Of a stretch of DNA of 64,000 nt, positions 33,001-45,276 are shown piece after piece (position 1 is the first letter of the stretch; the number at the start of each line of letters is the position of its first letter). This DNA is from Telmatactis stephensoni. Its lineage: Eukaryota; Cnidaria; Anthozoa; Actiniaria; Isophelliidae. Location of the stretch: contig JALIZF010001402.1 in assembly GCA_029948255.1 (NCBI GenBank), positions 124,001 to 188,000 of the forward strand, in the 5' to 3' direction. A model generated the notes under the pieces. The model saw only the letters and a program-made list of their open reading frames with translations, ran no database searches and was not told the DNA's origin. A program made the translations under genes and the position numbers.

Positions 33001-35800
33001 CTCTTGATCACACAGACTCCTTCCTTTGGTCGACCAACTTCAACATCATTAACAACCCTTCCATCCTTTGTGGAATTCAAGACTGGAAAGGGAAAACCCT
33101 GTAAGAACGACCTCTCTAAAGGTAAAGGAAAGGGGCCAAAACTAAAGGAAGAGAGTCCAGACGTCACAATTCAGATTGGATTAAAGTATTCTGATGCAAA
33201 TGATGAGAAACTTAAGAAGAAGAGATGGAAACGACTTGGTGTTCGAGTAAAACGTGATGCTAATTACAAAGCGTTGCTGGAGACTGCAAAAAGAATGTGG
33301 AAAACCTACTATAAAGATCTGTATGATGAAGGTGCTGAGTACACATTGATTCTAGAGGATGGCCAAGAAGCTTGTTTTATGTCTGGCAGTCATGCAGAAT
33401 TCTTTCAGCTTAACAAGTACAAGTAAGCTATCATGAAAGACTACAAACAGATAACATTATTTTTATGTACTGTGGAAGACTTGAAAGGGTCTGAAATTGA
33501 TAGCAAAGAAGAGAATGAGACGAGCCATCATTGTGTAGAACCATTAACTAAGAAGAGAACATTTGTTCCAACAGCTTCTACAAGCACAAGTGGTATTTGT
33601 GATGCTTCTTCAAGTGCAGTGCAAGCAGCCACTAAGCCACAAACAAATTCATCAAAAGATCAAGATAACTGATTTTACTTGGATGAATTGGACAGACTGC
33701 ACAGTGTTGACAGTCCACCACCTGATCTAAGTGCCAAACATGGCCAAATTACAAATGTAGATTGTGAAGCAGAAGTTGTAAAGACGCTCAGAGAAAAAGT
33801 TGTTACTGATGGTATAACCTCTCTATTCATTGTATCAGAAGGGGTGCACCAGTAAGTAGAGCTATAGCTCTATGGCAGAGAGTGAAAGTGAAAGTGAATC
33901 CCATCCATGTGTGCAGGATCAAGTTTATCGGCGAAGATGGCATTGATAATGGTGCATTGGCTCGTGAATTCTTTTCAGCCACTATCTCTGATATAGGGAA
34001 AACGTTTTTCCCTCATGGCAGTCCAATGTATTCAACAAATGATGTTTCTACTTATAGGACAAGAGGTGAAATTCTAGCTGCCAGCATTGCTCAAGGAGGC
34101 CCCGCTCCAGGATTTTTGGCTCCTTCTGTGTTTGACACTCTTGTGTCAGAAGACATTGACTATTCCAGCAAAGACCTTTGCAAGCTGTTAACCAAAAATG
34201 AACAAACTCTTGAGAAAATCAAATAAAAGGCACCTGAAAGGTGCATGTATCTACTGCAGACGTGTTATAGAAATATTTTTGACAATGTGTAATGCATTGA
34301 AAAGAAAAACATGAAGAATGTTGAAGAATTTTATGGTTGGACAGGGCAGTTTGTTATTGCCTCAACTGATGTCTTTCGTAAATTAAATGTTCGGAAAAAC
34401 TTGGTAAGTGATATTCTTAACAATGTTTTTACGTCGACCATCAATAGAGAGAGCTTTCATAGATGAGTGTCATAGGTTTTATTAAAGGAATTGCTAGTGT
34501 TTGTTTGGCGTTGCAATCAAGATCCACGGTTTGAGGTCTTCGTACATACTGTAGGCCATTACATTTTTTTATTTAAATAGGAGCTGAAATATTATATAAT
34601 GAAGTGAATTATTTGCTTGTTTACCGTTGCTAAAAGATAGAACATTTGCGAAAGGCTCAAACGAGATCGAGATGAACACTTCAATATTGTATTCAGTCAC
34701 TTCCCGGCTCAAAAACGACCTCAAAATTGAATAATGATTTAAAAATTCTCCATTAGAATAAACCTGGCACATTCTATTAAAGCTGAGCCTTATCAATGGA
34801 CATAAAAATATTGTTAAAAACATCGCTTACCAAGATTTTTGACTTGAATTCCTCTCAAACTTGTCAACATGTCAGCTTTGTTCCCGTGTATTTTCCGAAA
34901 ATATTCCGACTTTTCTATTGTTAACACTTTCTGTTGTTAACAAGCATAGAACTTCGTGTCAAAACTCACACATGTTCTGGTGAATACCAATATACCGTGA
35001 TCTCATAATTTGAGTGAAGCATGGAGTATATCCATTTTCAACACGATGACATAGTATCTACTGCATTCTGCAGTAGATACAAAAAGATGTTGCTGATTGC
35101 ACAGATATCATACTAGACCATGGCTACACTGGTACAATAACCACCTCAAATGTTGAATCAATTGCCAATGATGTTGCTGTCAGTATGTTGAGTAGAAGGC
35201 AATTGATGCTTAAAGAATTCAAAAAGGGCTTAGAGTTGTATCATCTGTTAGAAATTGTGGTCAAGTTCCCACAACATTGTAAAGCATTCTGTTTTGGGCA
35301 AACAAGAGCCAGTTGATGCCAATTGTCTGTTTTCTTTGCTGAAACCTGAATACTCATCTCAGGACAGCCCACGTCATTCAACCGAGCAGTCAATCATGGA
35401 CATTTTACAAGACTTTGTATTCAGTCTTGAAGACGAGAAGAAGATCTCTGATTACAAAGAGGCTTTGGCATGGAAACCATCAGAGGATACTTTAGATTCA
35501 GGTGATGAATCTCAAGAAGAAGATAGATTCAATGAAGCAGTGCTAAGTCCAAGCTCTTTAATGGGTTGGCTAACTGGTCAGATGCACCGGGACTTACTTG
35601 AGCAGTCACCCATTTAAGTCAAGTTTGACCATGATTGCCTAGAACAAAATCCAAGCCACAAGATCTGCTTCCCACATGTCGGAGCATGTGGAAGAGAAAT
35701 TACTCTTCCTGTTGCACATGTTGTCCTATGAACCTTTTCAGCAAAATTTTGTTTTGGCATTTAGCAAAGGTCAAGCCTTTTCCAGGGTTTAATTTGAAAT
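33000..35800 (+). pseudogene. HECT-domain E3 ligase-like gene, broken
   Basis: The amino half (33,004-33,670) holds a conserved KKRWKRLGVRVKRDANYKA block and a Ser-rich linker. The HECT-like part follows: IKFIGEDGIDNGALAREFF, then GEILAASIAQGGPAPGFL (N-lobe), VSMLSRRQLMLKEFKKGLEL, then SLMGWLTGQ, and the C-lobe end GACGREITLPVAH, where the Cys matches the expected thioester position. HECT enzymes accept ubiquitin from E2 on that Cys. Damage: in-frame stops at 33,424, 33,670 and about 35,615, a frameshift near 33,850, another near 35,270, and about 0.8 kb of unrelated sequence between the lobes (34,260-35,085). A multi-copy invertebrate family is suggested by the matching fragment at 10,330. 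Confidence 0.7.
35054..35080. repeat. Perfect short palindrome inside the HECT pseudogene
   Basis: GTATCTACTGCA, TTC, TGCAGTAGATAC: a 12 bp perfect stem with a 3-base loop. The same GTATCTACTGCAGA word occurs at 34,247 and 10,349. Confidence 0.7.
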
Positions 35801-35844
35801 TGTCTTGGCAAAAAGAGAAATGTTGGGGCAACTGTCTGGGCTGG

Positions 35845-36375
35845 GCTGTTTACATGGGAAAAAGTTGACCCAGGTCAACTGGGTTCTTCATTGAATCTAT
35901 CTTCTTCTTCATGTTAATTATATGCTGCCTACTATTCTATTATTCCATTTTTCCTTAATTTTCTGCTAATTTTTTAATAATATATCATATTTGTAGAAAT
36001 TTTTTATTGACATACGACCTCTAGGTAGACCAAAATTGAGTTGTATTATATTAACTTAACTTTGATAGAGTATTCGTGTTTAAATAAAATTCAATTCCAG
36101 GTAGAAGGGTCACCCTACTACCCGGGACAACTTTACCAATCATTTACATGAGAAAAACTCACTGTCGTAATCATATGATGAAAACTGATGCAGAGATGAG
36201 ATTGAGAACGAATTTATAAAGTATGCATGCTCTCAGCAAAAACTTGCCTCGGGTTTGTCTCGCCTACTAGGGACAAAGTGGTTACATGGGAAAAAGTTGT
36301 CTTGGCTAAGAGACAAGGCTAGGAGGAGGGTGACCCTTCTACCCGGGACAACTTTTTCCCATGTAAACGGGCCCT
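35845..36375. repeat. TTTACATGGGAAAAAGTTG miniature inverted-repeat family, three pieces
   Basis: One piece lies at about 35,848. A second at 36,101-36,160 contains AGAAGGGTCACCCT and CCCGGGACAACTTT. A hairpin has arms 36,281-36,301 and 36,347-36,368 (GTTACATGGGAAAAAGTTGTC and its inverse), enclosing GGAGGAGGGTGACCCTTC. These are non-coding MITE copies or one rearranged element. Confidence 0.7.
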
Positions 36376-37653
36376 TACAACAGCATACTTTGTTGTGTAA
36401 TACAACAATAGGATATACCTTTTTGGAAAAAGAGGCAAGATTCCATAAATTTGAAAGCATGCTACACATGCATTTTTTAAACAAATTTACAAAAAACAAA
36501 AAAAATATTCTACAGCATACACAAGGACATACAAAATATATTTGTGTTTGTTGGAAAGTTTGACCTCAAAATTTCAATAAACATACAGTCTGTACAGTAC
36601 AGCTCAGATGTATTGTAACATTTTCCTCACAATTTTCTTCACTCTCGCGCGTGTAATTTCTGCTTAGTTTTTGCACATGAGTGTTTTTGCGTGTAATAAA
36701 AACACGCAATTTCGTCCACAAACGCGCAATTTCTTCCACGCAATTTAATACTAATTACATGTAACTTCTGGTAATTTGTTGTCATTGTAATCAGTTTATA
36801 TAATTTCTAGTATAAGACCTCACGAACTTCGACAGAACAATTTATCAGTTTGCCATTCCAAGTGGTTTACGCATTACAATTTCACGGCAATCGATAACGT
36901 TTGTTTATATTTTGCAGCTGTGTTAGACTCGTTTCTCTCTTGCTCAATCGGTAGATTCCTCCATACTAATTTCTACTTATTAGTCAAACCGTAATCAAAG
37001 AAATCCAAACTGATTCTCACATTATTGCTTCAACGGCTTTCAAAATGGCGTGGATGGCTTCGTACTCTATCTACGTACAGGGTTGGCGAAAAACAAGATC
37101 GAAATTTTTGCATGCCTGGAAGCGCTTGAGGATTCTTATCAAAGGTAGAACATTTTCGAATCAACATTTTCTGGATTTCGAAGAGAAATGTGTAGTTCCA
37201 GAAAATATCCATACCCCACCACGGAGGGAATTGGAAAATCGGAAAATCGGAAAATCCAAAGGACAGGGGGGTAAACAAATCGAACAAAATTTCCAGAGGG
37301 TTAGACTTTTAACGGGCTCACAAATGACTGCAAATGGAATAACTTCTTTTATTTTAATAAGAACTTACGTACAATAATTCAGTTTTACACATTTTCATCA
37401 ATTCTAAATGATTTTTTTTCTTTGGAAACGATAAATTGAAGAAAACAACCTTCAATGAATCCTTAGATGCGAACTCGAAGACAACATGGCTGCCACATTC
37501 ATATCCAGTCCCCAGACACAGGAAATCCAATGTCTAATACGCTTTGGCTGCGAACAAGTTTTCTAAAACATGGTGAATCTTTTGAGAAATTTTATACTTA
37601 TCGATAAGAAATGACCATTTTTCACAAGGAAACCACAATATCCTTTTAATTAA
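36376..37653. other. No convincing gene
   Basis: A 110-codon frame at 37,045-37,377 contains VVPENIHTPPRRE, a peptide I associate with repetitive DNA rather than a gene. Short CGCGCAATTTC-type words occur near 36,645-36,745. Confidence 0.3.
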
Positions 37654-38377
37654 CCCTTTCGCTCCTACAGCGCCCGAAACCGGCCGTAAAAATTCTACTC
37701 GTCTAAAAAACTACTTCTTCCTAAAAAAGGACAACTCAAACTCAACTTTGGTACGAAAGTAAACTCTAGTAAATGAGTTAAGTTTTGAAAATCAAACATT
37801 GTGAAACAACTGGCGATTTCTGCAGAAATTCGTCATTTCAAGGCAAGGAAAGGAAAAAATCACCATTTTGGGCTCAATTTTCATCCTCGAAAATCACACA
37901 TTTTGGACCTCAATTTTTCTCAAAAAATTATCCTTTCCTGCACCCGAAACAGCATTAACAACCAAATTCAGTCCTAGTCTTGTGTTCTCATGGACTTTTT
38001 GGCCTTCTTTTCCTTTCATGGACACAGCTGTGGCTGATTCATTGTGGCCATTTTGCAAGCACGTGTTTTTGGACTTTTACGACCTAAATGCATTCTGGGT
38101 AATTCAGCTCCTACACGACAGCCACAGCCCTTCCCTCCATCTTTTAGAGTTTTTAGTAAAGTCTCGAGCCCCCTCGGAATTCTGCCCAAATTTCGCGCTT
38201 GCTGTGTTCCTCAATCGTCACAACTCTCAAAAAATGCCATGGCAGGTCCGAGAAATTCCCCTTGGAGGAGCTTCAAAGCACACTTCGTCTTGGCGCCACT
38301 CAAAATTCACCCAGTCAAAGCTACGAGCCAAAATGCCTACGAAGTGTTACACCTTGACGAATTCTTACGGCAAGTAA

Positions 38378-38382
38378 GCTCT
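38378..38382. repeat. BEL target-site duplication, left
   Basis: GCTCT, repeated at 43,099-43,103 directly after the right LTR. Confidence 0.9.
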
Positions 38383-38572
38383 TGTCAGAATATTCCCATC
38401 AGACATTGCGAGTGTGTGTGTTAGACACGTGTGTGTGTGTGTGAAAACATGGCTTGTACGCGCGAGCGACGAGCAACAAGTTGTAGTTTAGAATACGTTA
38501 AAATGAAGTAAAACAACACAACACCAACAGGAAATCGAGCCTATATTCATTTACGGATGGAGAGTTCTTACA
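38383..38572 (+). repeat. 5' LTR of the BEL element
   Basis: Begins TGTCAGAATATTCCC and ends AGAGTTCTTACA, and contains a (GT)n run. It matches the 3' LTR except for one visible change (CGACGAGC versus CGACAAGC). Confidence 0.95.
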
Positions 38573-38590
38573 TGGTCCTTCGAGCCGGAT
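38573..38590 (+). promoter_or_regulatory. Primer-binding site of the BEL element
   Basis: TGGTCCTTCGAGCCGGAT directly after the 5' LTR. Its reverse complement ends in ACCA and has the T-arm-like GGCTCGAA, so it is tRNA-derived; the isoacceptor is not assigned. Confidence 0.8.
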
Positions 38591-38593
38591 TGC

Positions 38594-40081
38594 TTGATCA
38601 TGTCAAAGAAGGAAAAAATAAGACAAGGGCACCGATTAGTGGTGAGAAATTTGAAAGAAACTGTGGATTCAACACTCATGGAGCATACCCATCATGACCG
38701 AAGCATCAAATTAAATCAGCTCAAAAGAACTCTAGAAGACAAGCTTATAAAGCTGAAGGAATTAGACGACGAAATCTTGGAGAAAATCGAGGAAGAAAGT
38801 GAAATAATTACCGAGATCGCCGAGGCGGGAAAATTTATTGAGTTAATACACGAGTTACAGGCCAAAATAGAAGCGGCACTTTCACCAAAAGGAACCACAT
38901 ACCAGAGCGGGTCTGCTAACTCTACACCAACCAGTTCTACAGTTACCAAGCTTCCAAAGCTAGTTTTAAAGAAATTTAGAGGAGAACCAACCGAATGGCA
39001 GTCTTTCTGGGACAGTTTTAAGAGCGCTGTACACGAGAATGGCAGCTTGTCTAAAATCGACAAATTCAATTATCTGAAAGGCCTCGTCGAAGGAACCGCC
39101 GAATCAACGATATCTGGTCTTCAATTGACTGAAGCAAATTACCAAACAGCGATAGACTTACTGCAGCGACGTTTTGGAGACAAACAAACGATAATAAGTA
39201 GTCACATGGACTGTTTATTGAAAATTCCTCCGCTCGTTTCATCGACCGACATAAACAAACTCAGACATACTTATGAACAGATCGAAACGCACGTGCGTGG
39301 ATTGAAAGCATTAGACGTACCTACTTCATCGTATGGGGCATTGTTGGTGCCAGTTGTAGTTAAAAAATTACCAGAGGATGTGAAACTCAGTCTTAGCCGA
39401 CAAATAAAAGGAACTTGGGAATTAGACCCACTACTAACGTTGTTGAGAGAAGAAGTGGAAAATCGGGAACGGTGTGCTGGAGTTCAGGCCTCCGGACAAC
39501 AAAGTGAATCGAACCCAAGAAAACCCTCATTTAGTACCTGGAAGAAAGGTAGTCTCACAACAGCAGCAACATTGTTTACGAGTGAACCAACTAGATCAAT
39601 TACATGTTCCTTTTGTAGAGGAGAACATACTTCAGCTAATTGCCATGTAGTTACTGACAGAGCAAAAAGGAGACAAGAATTACGTAAACAAGGACGTTGC
39701 TTCAGATGTCTGAGAAAGGATCATGTTGCTAAAGATTGTAATTCAGGAAAAGTATGTGCTAAATGTTCTGGAAGACATCATGTTAGCTTGTGTGAGGAGG
39801 GTCAATCCAGGAAATCGAGTGAGAATGAGCCAGTACCAAAGTCAACATCACAGACATCTGTGAGTAGCACCACACCTTATCAACAAACAAGAGAGATGAA
39901 CCCAAGCAGTACAGCCACCACTAACTGTCATGTGAGTTCTTATGATAGTATTTTACTTCAAACTGCACAAGCCTTTGTAGAGTCACCAAAGTCAAGTTCT
40001 GGATTGAGAATTCGAGTTATATTTGATTCAGGGAGCCAGAGGAGTTATGTTACTCAGCATATTAAGGAAGCTCGCGGATAG
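38594..40081 (+). pseudogene. BEL gag with zinc knuckles and truncated protease
   Basis: The frame is 495 codons. Residues 1-95 are a charged coiled coil; about 120-290 is the DUF1759-like gag body (LPKLVLKKFRGEPTEWQSFW, then FNYLKGLVEGTAE). Three Cys/His clusters follow: CSFCRGEHTSANC at 338-350, CFRCLRKDHVAKDC at 369-382, and CAKCSGRHHVSLC at 388-400. Near 475-480 the protease motif VIFDSGSQRSYV contains the catalytic Asp. Six residues later the frame runs into sequence that belongs further downstream in pol, so the rest of the protease is deleted. Gag assembles the particle and the knuckles bind RNA. Confidence 0.9.
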
Positions 40082-42615
40082 CAATAATGGAGAATCTGAA
40101 GTTCAGATTGATATGTTAATTGGAGCAGATTATATCTGGAAATTTTTCACTGGGAATACAAGACAGGGGGAGATCAGTGGACCTGTTGCAAGTGAAACAA
40201 AATTGGGATGGGTGTTATCTGGACCCATGCCATCTTCAAGGAATGACAAACTGTCAAGTGTGAACTTAGTATCTACGCATGTTTTGAAGGTCCAATCAAC
40301 TGTTCAACCTATTATAGACTCTGAGACTGAATTGACTGAACAGGAACTAATACAGAAATTATGGGACTTAGAATCCATAGGAATCAGGGACACTGAAACT
40401 ATTCTTGAATCATTTGTAAAGAACATTTCCTACCAGGATGGAAGATACAATGTCAGACTACCAATCAAAGAAAAACACAAACCATTGCCGGACAATTACG
40501 AGTTAGCTCTATCTCGATTAAATTCACTTGTGAAACGACTACAGAGAGATAAAGAAATTTACAAAGAATACAACCAGATTATAGAAGAACAGAGACAGAC
40601 TGGAATTGTGGAGAAAGTGGACAGTAATGAGAGGAACACTACAGAGGATGTTCATTATCTACCCCATCAAGCTGTAATCAGAAAGAATGCGCTTTCTACC
40701 AAGTTACGAGTAGTTTATGATGCTAGTGCTAAAGTTGATTCACGTCATCCATCACTTAATGACTGTATTCATACTGGGCCACCCTTGTCAAGTGCACTGC
40801 TGGATATTTTGATACGCTTCAGAACACACAGAATTGGATTAGTTGCTGATATTGAGAAAGCTTTCTTAAACATTAGTGTAGAGAACAGTCAAAGAGATTT
40901 GATGAGGTTCTTATGGGTAAATGATATAAATGCAGAAGACCCTGGAGTGGAAGTCTACAGGATTTAACAGGGTACTCTTTGGAATGAACTGTTCCCCTTT
41001 CTTACTTAATGCCACGTTGAGTCATCACATCAAGTCATATTATGTGGAAAATCAAGATTTTGCTGAAAGAGTACTAGATGGATTTTATGTTGATGACTGG
41101 ACATCTGGGGGGAATGATGATGAGGAAGCCTACATGTTATTTAACACAGCCAAGTCATGTATGTCAGCTGGCGGATTCAATTTGAGGAAGTGGGCTTCCA
41201 ATAGCAAGGATCTGATGAAGAAGATTACTGATGACAGAGTAGAGAACACAATGCCTATTGAGGTAAGAGAACAGCATCCACTGCAACCTACAGTTGAAAG
41301 AGACACCGAATCATATGCCAAGATTTCTGTTGGAGGATTACATGAGATTGATCCTACCCAAGGAGAACACAAGGTTCTTGGGATCAATTGGAACCTGACC
41401 ACTGACACCCTGGTAATAAAGTTAGATAAAGTAACAGAGTTTGCTAGAGATCTGGAACCCAGTAAGCGAAATGTTTTACGTTTATCAGTGAAGTTATTTG
41501 ATCCAATGGGACTGATTTCACCTGTTATGATACCAATCAAGATGCTGTTTCAGGAACTTTGTGTACTGAAATATGACTGGGACTGTTCCCTACCTGAGGG
41601 TAAGCAGAAAATTGTTAGAAGATGGTTATCAGATGCTGACAAGGTAAAGGATATTGTTGTGCCAAGGTATTTTTTGAACTCTCAGATCAGTGATTCAGTG
41701 AAATCAGCAAGCCTACATGCATTCGGAGATGCCTCTAAGAAGGCATATTGTTCAGTTGTTTACTTGTGTATAGAAACAGAGATGGCATATAGACATTCTA
41801 CACTAGTTGCCTCCAAGTCAAGACTTGCACCCTTGTCGGGACTCACCATACCAAGGTTAGAGCTTATTGCAGCAGTAATCACGTCACGCTTAGTTACTAC
41901 AGTAAGGAAAGCACTAGAGTCAGTTATAAACATTGACATCTCATACTGTTGGACTGATAGCAAGGCAGTTCTGTGCTGGATAACACGAAGCAAGGAACTG
42001 AAACAGTTTGTAGAGAACAGAGTGAACACAATCTTAGAACTAACAACAGCTGATATGTGGGGTCATTGCCCAGGAACCCAGAACCCTGCAGATCTTGGTT
42101 CAAGAGGGTGTTTCCCTTCAGAAATTGCAAGGAATCGAACTTGGTGGGAAGGACCACAATGGCTGAAAGAGTCGCAAGATTGTTACCCAAAGCTAGAGGG
42201 TATCATTGAAGAGACTGATGTTAGTGAAGATTGCGTGAAAGAGTTTCGTGCCAAGAGTATAAAGCTGGAGAACCATGAGAGTACTACTTCGTTTCTGACT
42301 TATTCACCCAAGAGTCGTTCTATGATGAAAACTATTAACATTTCAAGTATTATTGATTGTACACGATACAGTAACCCTATAAAGCTATACAGAGTCACCG
42401 CAAGAGTGTTACAGTTTATAAACATTTTAAAGATCAAATCAGATGAGAAGAAACTGAAGATCACGGAGATATCTAAAGAAGATTTGATAACAGCAGAGAA
42501 ATTGTGGATTCGTAATGTACAAAAAGAAGCAGAGGTCGATTGGCAAATGCTCTACTGCCAGATGAAGCTAAGTCTCCTATTTTATTACCACGAGAACATT
42601 ATTTCACTAAATTGA
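40082..42615 (+). pseudogene. BEL pol: reverse transcriptase and RNase H
   Basis: Two overlapping frames. The first carries VQIDMLIGADYIW and ETKLGWVLSGP, the region typical between protease and RT, then RVVYDASAK and GLVADIEKAFLNI (first RT Asp). A frameshift near 40,960 leads to FGMNCSPFLLNATL and GFYVDDWTSGG (YVDD active site). The RNase H part has HAFGDASKKAY, IPRLELIAAV and YCWTDSKAVLCWI with the usual acidic residues. The frame closes near 42,615 in the integrase N-terminal zone after another frame change. RT and RNase H are nearly intact, but not in one frame with gag. Confidence 0.9.
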
Positions 42616-42884
42616 TTGTAGAACAGTGTCATCAAGAGGTCAGAGGAGTAAAGGTCAGGACTTTAACAGATAGAGGAGCAATTACATACCTGAAGAGACC
42701 AGTTCAGAAGATCTACCCAATGGAAGTTACATGTGGTCAAGAGAAACAAGTGCAGCTAAAGGAGACCAGAGAAAAAGAGGAACCAGATGAGACTCATACT
42801 GTTGAAAACAAGAGACCCCAAAGAAAGGCAAAGGAGCAAGCAAGAAAGTTGATCAAGGAACTTGTTTGTGACCAAGCAGCTTAG
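42540..42884 (+). pseudogene. BEL integrase ends, catalytic core deleted
   Basis: Starts with LLPREHYFTKLIVEQCHQEV, the HH half of the integrase zinc module. It then jumps directly to a C-terminal segment (TDRGAITYLKRPVQKIYPME) and a charged tail. The DDE core is absent, leaving this copy unable to integrate by itself. Confidence 0.8.
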
Positions 42885-42899
42885 TTTACTGCGTTGGTC

Positions 42900-42908
42900 A
42901 AGGGGGAG
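42900..42908 (+). promoter_or_regulatory. Polypurine tract
   Basis: AAGGGGGAG immediately before the 3' LTR, the usual plus-strand primer. Confidence 0.85.
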
Positions 42909-43098
42909 TGTCAGAATATTCCCATCAGACATTGCGAGTGTGTGTGTTAGACACGTGTGTGTGTGTGTGAAAACATGGCTTGTACGCGCGAGCGACAAGC
43001 AACAAGTTGTAGTTTAGAATACGTTAAAATGAAGTAAAACAACACAACACCAACAGGAAATCGAGCCTATATTCATTTACGGATGGAGAGTTCTTACA
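42909..43098 (+). repeat. 3' LTR of the BEL element
   Basis: 190 bp, essentially identical to the 5' LTR, and followed by the GCTCT duplication. Confidence 0.95.
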
Positions 43099-43719
43099 GC
43101 TCTCTGCTACTTCCAGGCTTAATGATGCCCAGCCAGTAGGAACCAAAGGCGAAAAAAGGCTCGAAAATTCACAGAAATCCAAGTTTTCTGGACTTTCAAC
43201 CACCACCATCACTCGACCAAAAACGCTACCGCTTCAAACTGGTTTCAACCGGTTAACTTGAGCCCTCAATAGTACAAAACAGCAGAAGTTTCTATGGTTA
43301 CTCCAGTAAGCAGGCGAAAAAATACACAAATCGATTATGACCTCAAAATCGCGTAAAAACCTCAAAAATCCCCAGTAGAGAAAGGGTTAAGCGAATCAAA
43401 GAAATTTTCGCATGCTGCTGTGAATGGCGTTCGTTTACAGAACGATCGTAAACTTTGCTCAATCGGCATAGAGATACAGTAAAATTTTCTGCTTCATTCA
43501 AACTGAAAGAGTTTTAAAATAAGCCAGTTGTTAACTAGTCTCCCAAATAAGTTTGGTATAGCCTCGGAACTCATCAAAAGTCTGATTATATGGTTTTAAA
43601 TATGGGATACTTTACACAAACCGGCACAGCAGCTACACGTGGCCGGGCGATCGATTACCAATTTACTTGCTGAACTGTGAACTTTTCTGTTAACTCTTAA
43701 CTACGGTGGCCGAGATGGT

Positions 43720-44510
43720 TCACCAAAAGTCAAATGGCAAAATGGCAAAACGTCAAATGACAAAAAGCCAAAACGCCAAAAGCGAAACAGTGAAAAGTCA
43801 AAGTCAGATTCAAATGTTCCAGGCGTTCCTCGTAGGGCACTAAGGGAGACTGGTAACTAAAAACAAAATATTTCTGAGCCTTTAAAAAGGGGAAGGAGAT
43901 AAACAAACTGATAATAACAAAAGTCTTCACCTTTGAGAATAGTTTACCAAGCCGAAAATTTTTAGAAGTTGCAATTGAGAGGCTGGTTTTTAGTCATGAA
44001 GATATCGATTTGGTTTAATTATCATTTGGGTCTCAAAATGTTTTGAGTTTTTTTTAATAAACAAAACGAGATAATGGCGTGGAGTGGTTGGGCAATAACC
44101 AAAAACATTCAATCAAGCCTTAATTCATAGATTCATACACCCCCCCCCCCTGACGAAATTTATACACCAAAAAAATAAAACATAAAAATTACATCTGTAT
44201 TCAATAAAACAACTTTCAAAGAAGCTGAAAACATTTGAAAACGTTGATTTATTATTAACAGACTTCTTAGCTTGGAAGTTATTGACGAGGAACGCCTGGG
44301 AGCTTTCAATCTGACAATGACTTTTTGCCGTTTGACTTTTTTCCATTTGACTTTTGGACGTTTGACGTTTTGACGAAAGACCAAAAAGTCAAATGACAAA
44401 AAGTCAATTGGCAAAAAGTCAAAAGCTGAAACGTCCAAAAGTCAAATGGCGAAACGTCAAACGTCCAAAAGTCAAATGGAAAAAAGTCAAACGGCAAAAA
44501 GTCATTGTCA
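43720..44510. repeat. Foldback element built from AAAGTCAAATGG words
   Basis: The words AAAAGTCAAATGGC, CAAAACGTCAAA and variants recur about 25 times at the two ends (43,724-43,805 and 44,320-44,505), in both orientations on the right. Inner flanks also match in inversion (CCAGGCGTTCCTCGT at about 43,818 and CGAGGAACGCCTGG at about 44,287). The middle holds a C10 run. It is non-coding and looks like a mobile foldback; target duplications are not resolved. Confidence 0.75.
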
Positions 44511-45270
44511 TTTATTTAGAATATAATTTGAATCGAACTTTATTGCGGCTAAAGGGAACTTGATAAATGTCAGATACATTGAATCTGATGGAGATATGTT
44601 TTATTTCAAGGGCATAAATATTTGTGGATTTGACTGTACTAGTGACAGTAGTCTGTGTGAATAAAGCAATTTCAATTCACCAGGAATTTTAGCAATATAG
44701 ATAGCCACTAATCACTAAGAGATTTTACCTTTGAAGTAGAGAATCTAATAGACTGAACACAACTTATCGTATTGCTTCAATTGATGTGAACACACAACCA
44801 TTAGAGTTTTGAACTCAGTTCAATTCAGTTAATTTCACATATAGGGTGTCTTGTGACATCCAGGAACATTTAACTGCAAAAAACTTCTAAAACATCACGT
44901 TTGTCTCTAAGTTAGCATTTAAAATCCTTCCCCCACCCCTGTTGAGGATATGGATTTTTGAAAGCCCATGAAGAATTCCATATTTTCATGTGAATCTCCA
45001 AAGAATTTGCATAAGCCCTTAAAGAATTCACAGAAATTGGGGCTGCCCCTGAAGATTTTTATGATTCTAAAAGGTACCCCTAACACTCTGAAGATAACAT
45101 TAAAATTCTCCTTCGTTGCTAGAACATGTCAAAAATATGAACTACTATAACTGAAAGAAATAACGGTAAATCATTTTGTTGTTGTTGTTGTTGTGGACTT
45201 TTACCCAACCGCCCTTGATTTTCCGCCATATGTTCAACCAACGACTGTAGAGATAGATCGATCTTCGCGC
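44511..45270. other. No gene recognised
   Basis: AT-rich flank of the large element. A (TTG)n run lies at about 45,180, and GATTTTCCGCC near 45,218. Confidence 0.3.
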
Positions 45271-45276
45271 CATTTT
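45271..45276. repeat. Target-site duplication, left, of the 9.8 kb element
   Basis: CATTTT, present again at 55,039-55,044 immediately outside the right inverted repeat. Confidence 0.8.

Larger units (their letters stand above)
38383..43098 (+). mobile_element. BEL/Pao LTR retrotransposon, 4.7 kb, internally deleted
   Basis: It is bounded by 190 bp LTRs beginning TG and ending CA that differ at about one base, and by a GCTCT duplication, so the insertion is recent. Order inside: primer site, gag with three zinc knuckles, protease start, RT, RNase H, integrase start, polypurine tract. Parts of the protease/RT boundary and the integrase core are missing, so it is non-autonomous. No envelope-like gene is present. 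Confidence 0.95.
37654..43386. mobile_element. TTAA-flanked element interrupted by a BEL retrotransposon
   Basis: CCCTTTCGCTCC at the left and GAGAAAGGG at the right are bounded by TTAA (37,650-37,653 and 43,387-43,390). Subtracting the BEL insertion and its duplication leaves about 1.0 kb, a non-autonomous piggyBac-type element. The open frames at 37,868-38,424 have no domain and overlap in two frames, so I do not call genes in it. Its CCCTTT end resembles the piggyBac-like end at 32,164. Confidence 0.7.

Noticed and set aside
34247..35080. An 834 bp transposon bounded by GTATCTACTGCAGA inverted ends
   Set aside because: Similarity to the copy at 10,349 continues across the supposed left end, so the boundary is not an element end.
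37045..37377. 110-codon ORF as a host gene
   Set aside because: Contains a peptide typical of repetitive DNA, with no splice context and no domain.
37868..38424. Two overlapping open frames of 127-169 codons
   Set aside because: They overlap in different frames, have no domain, and lie in a non-autonomous TTAA element; probably chance.
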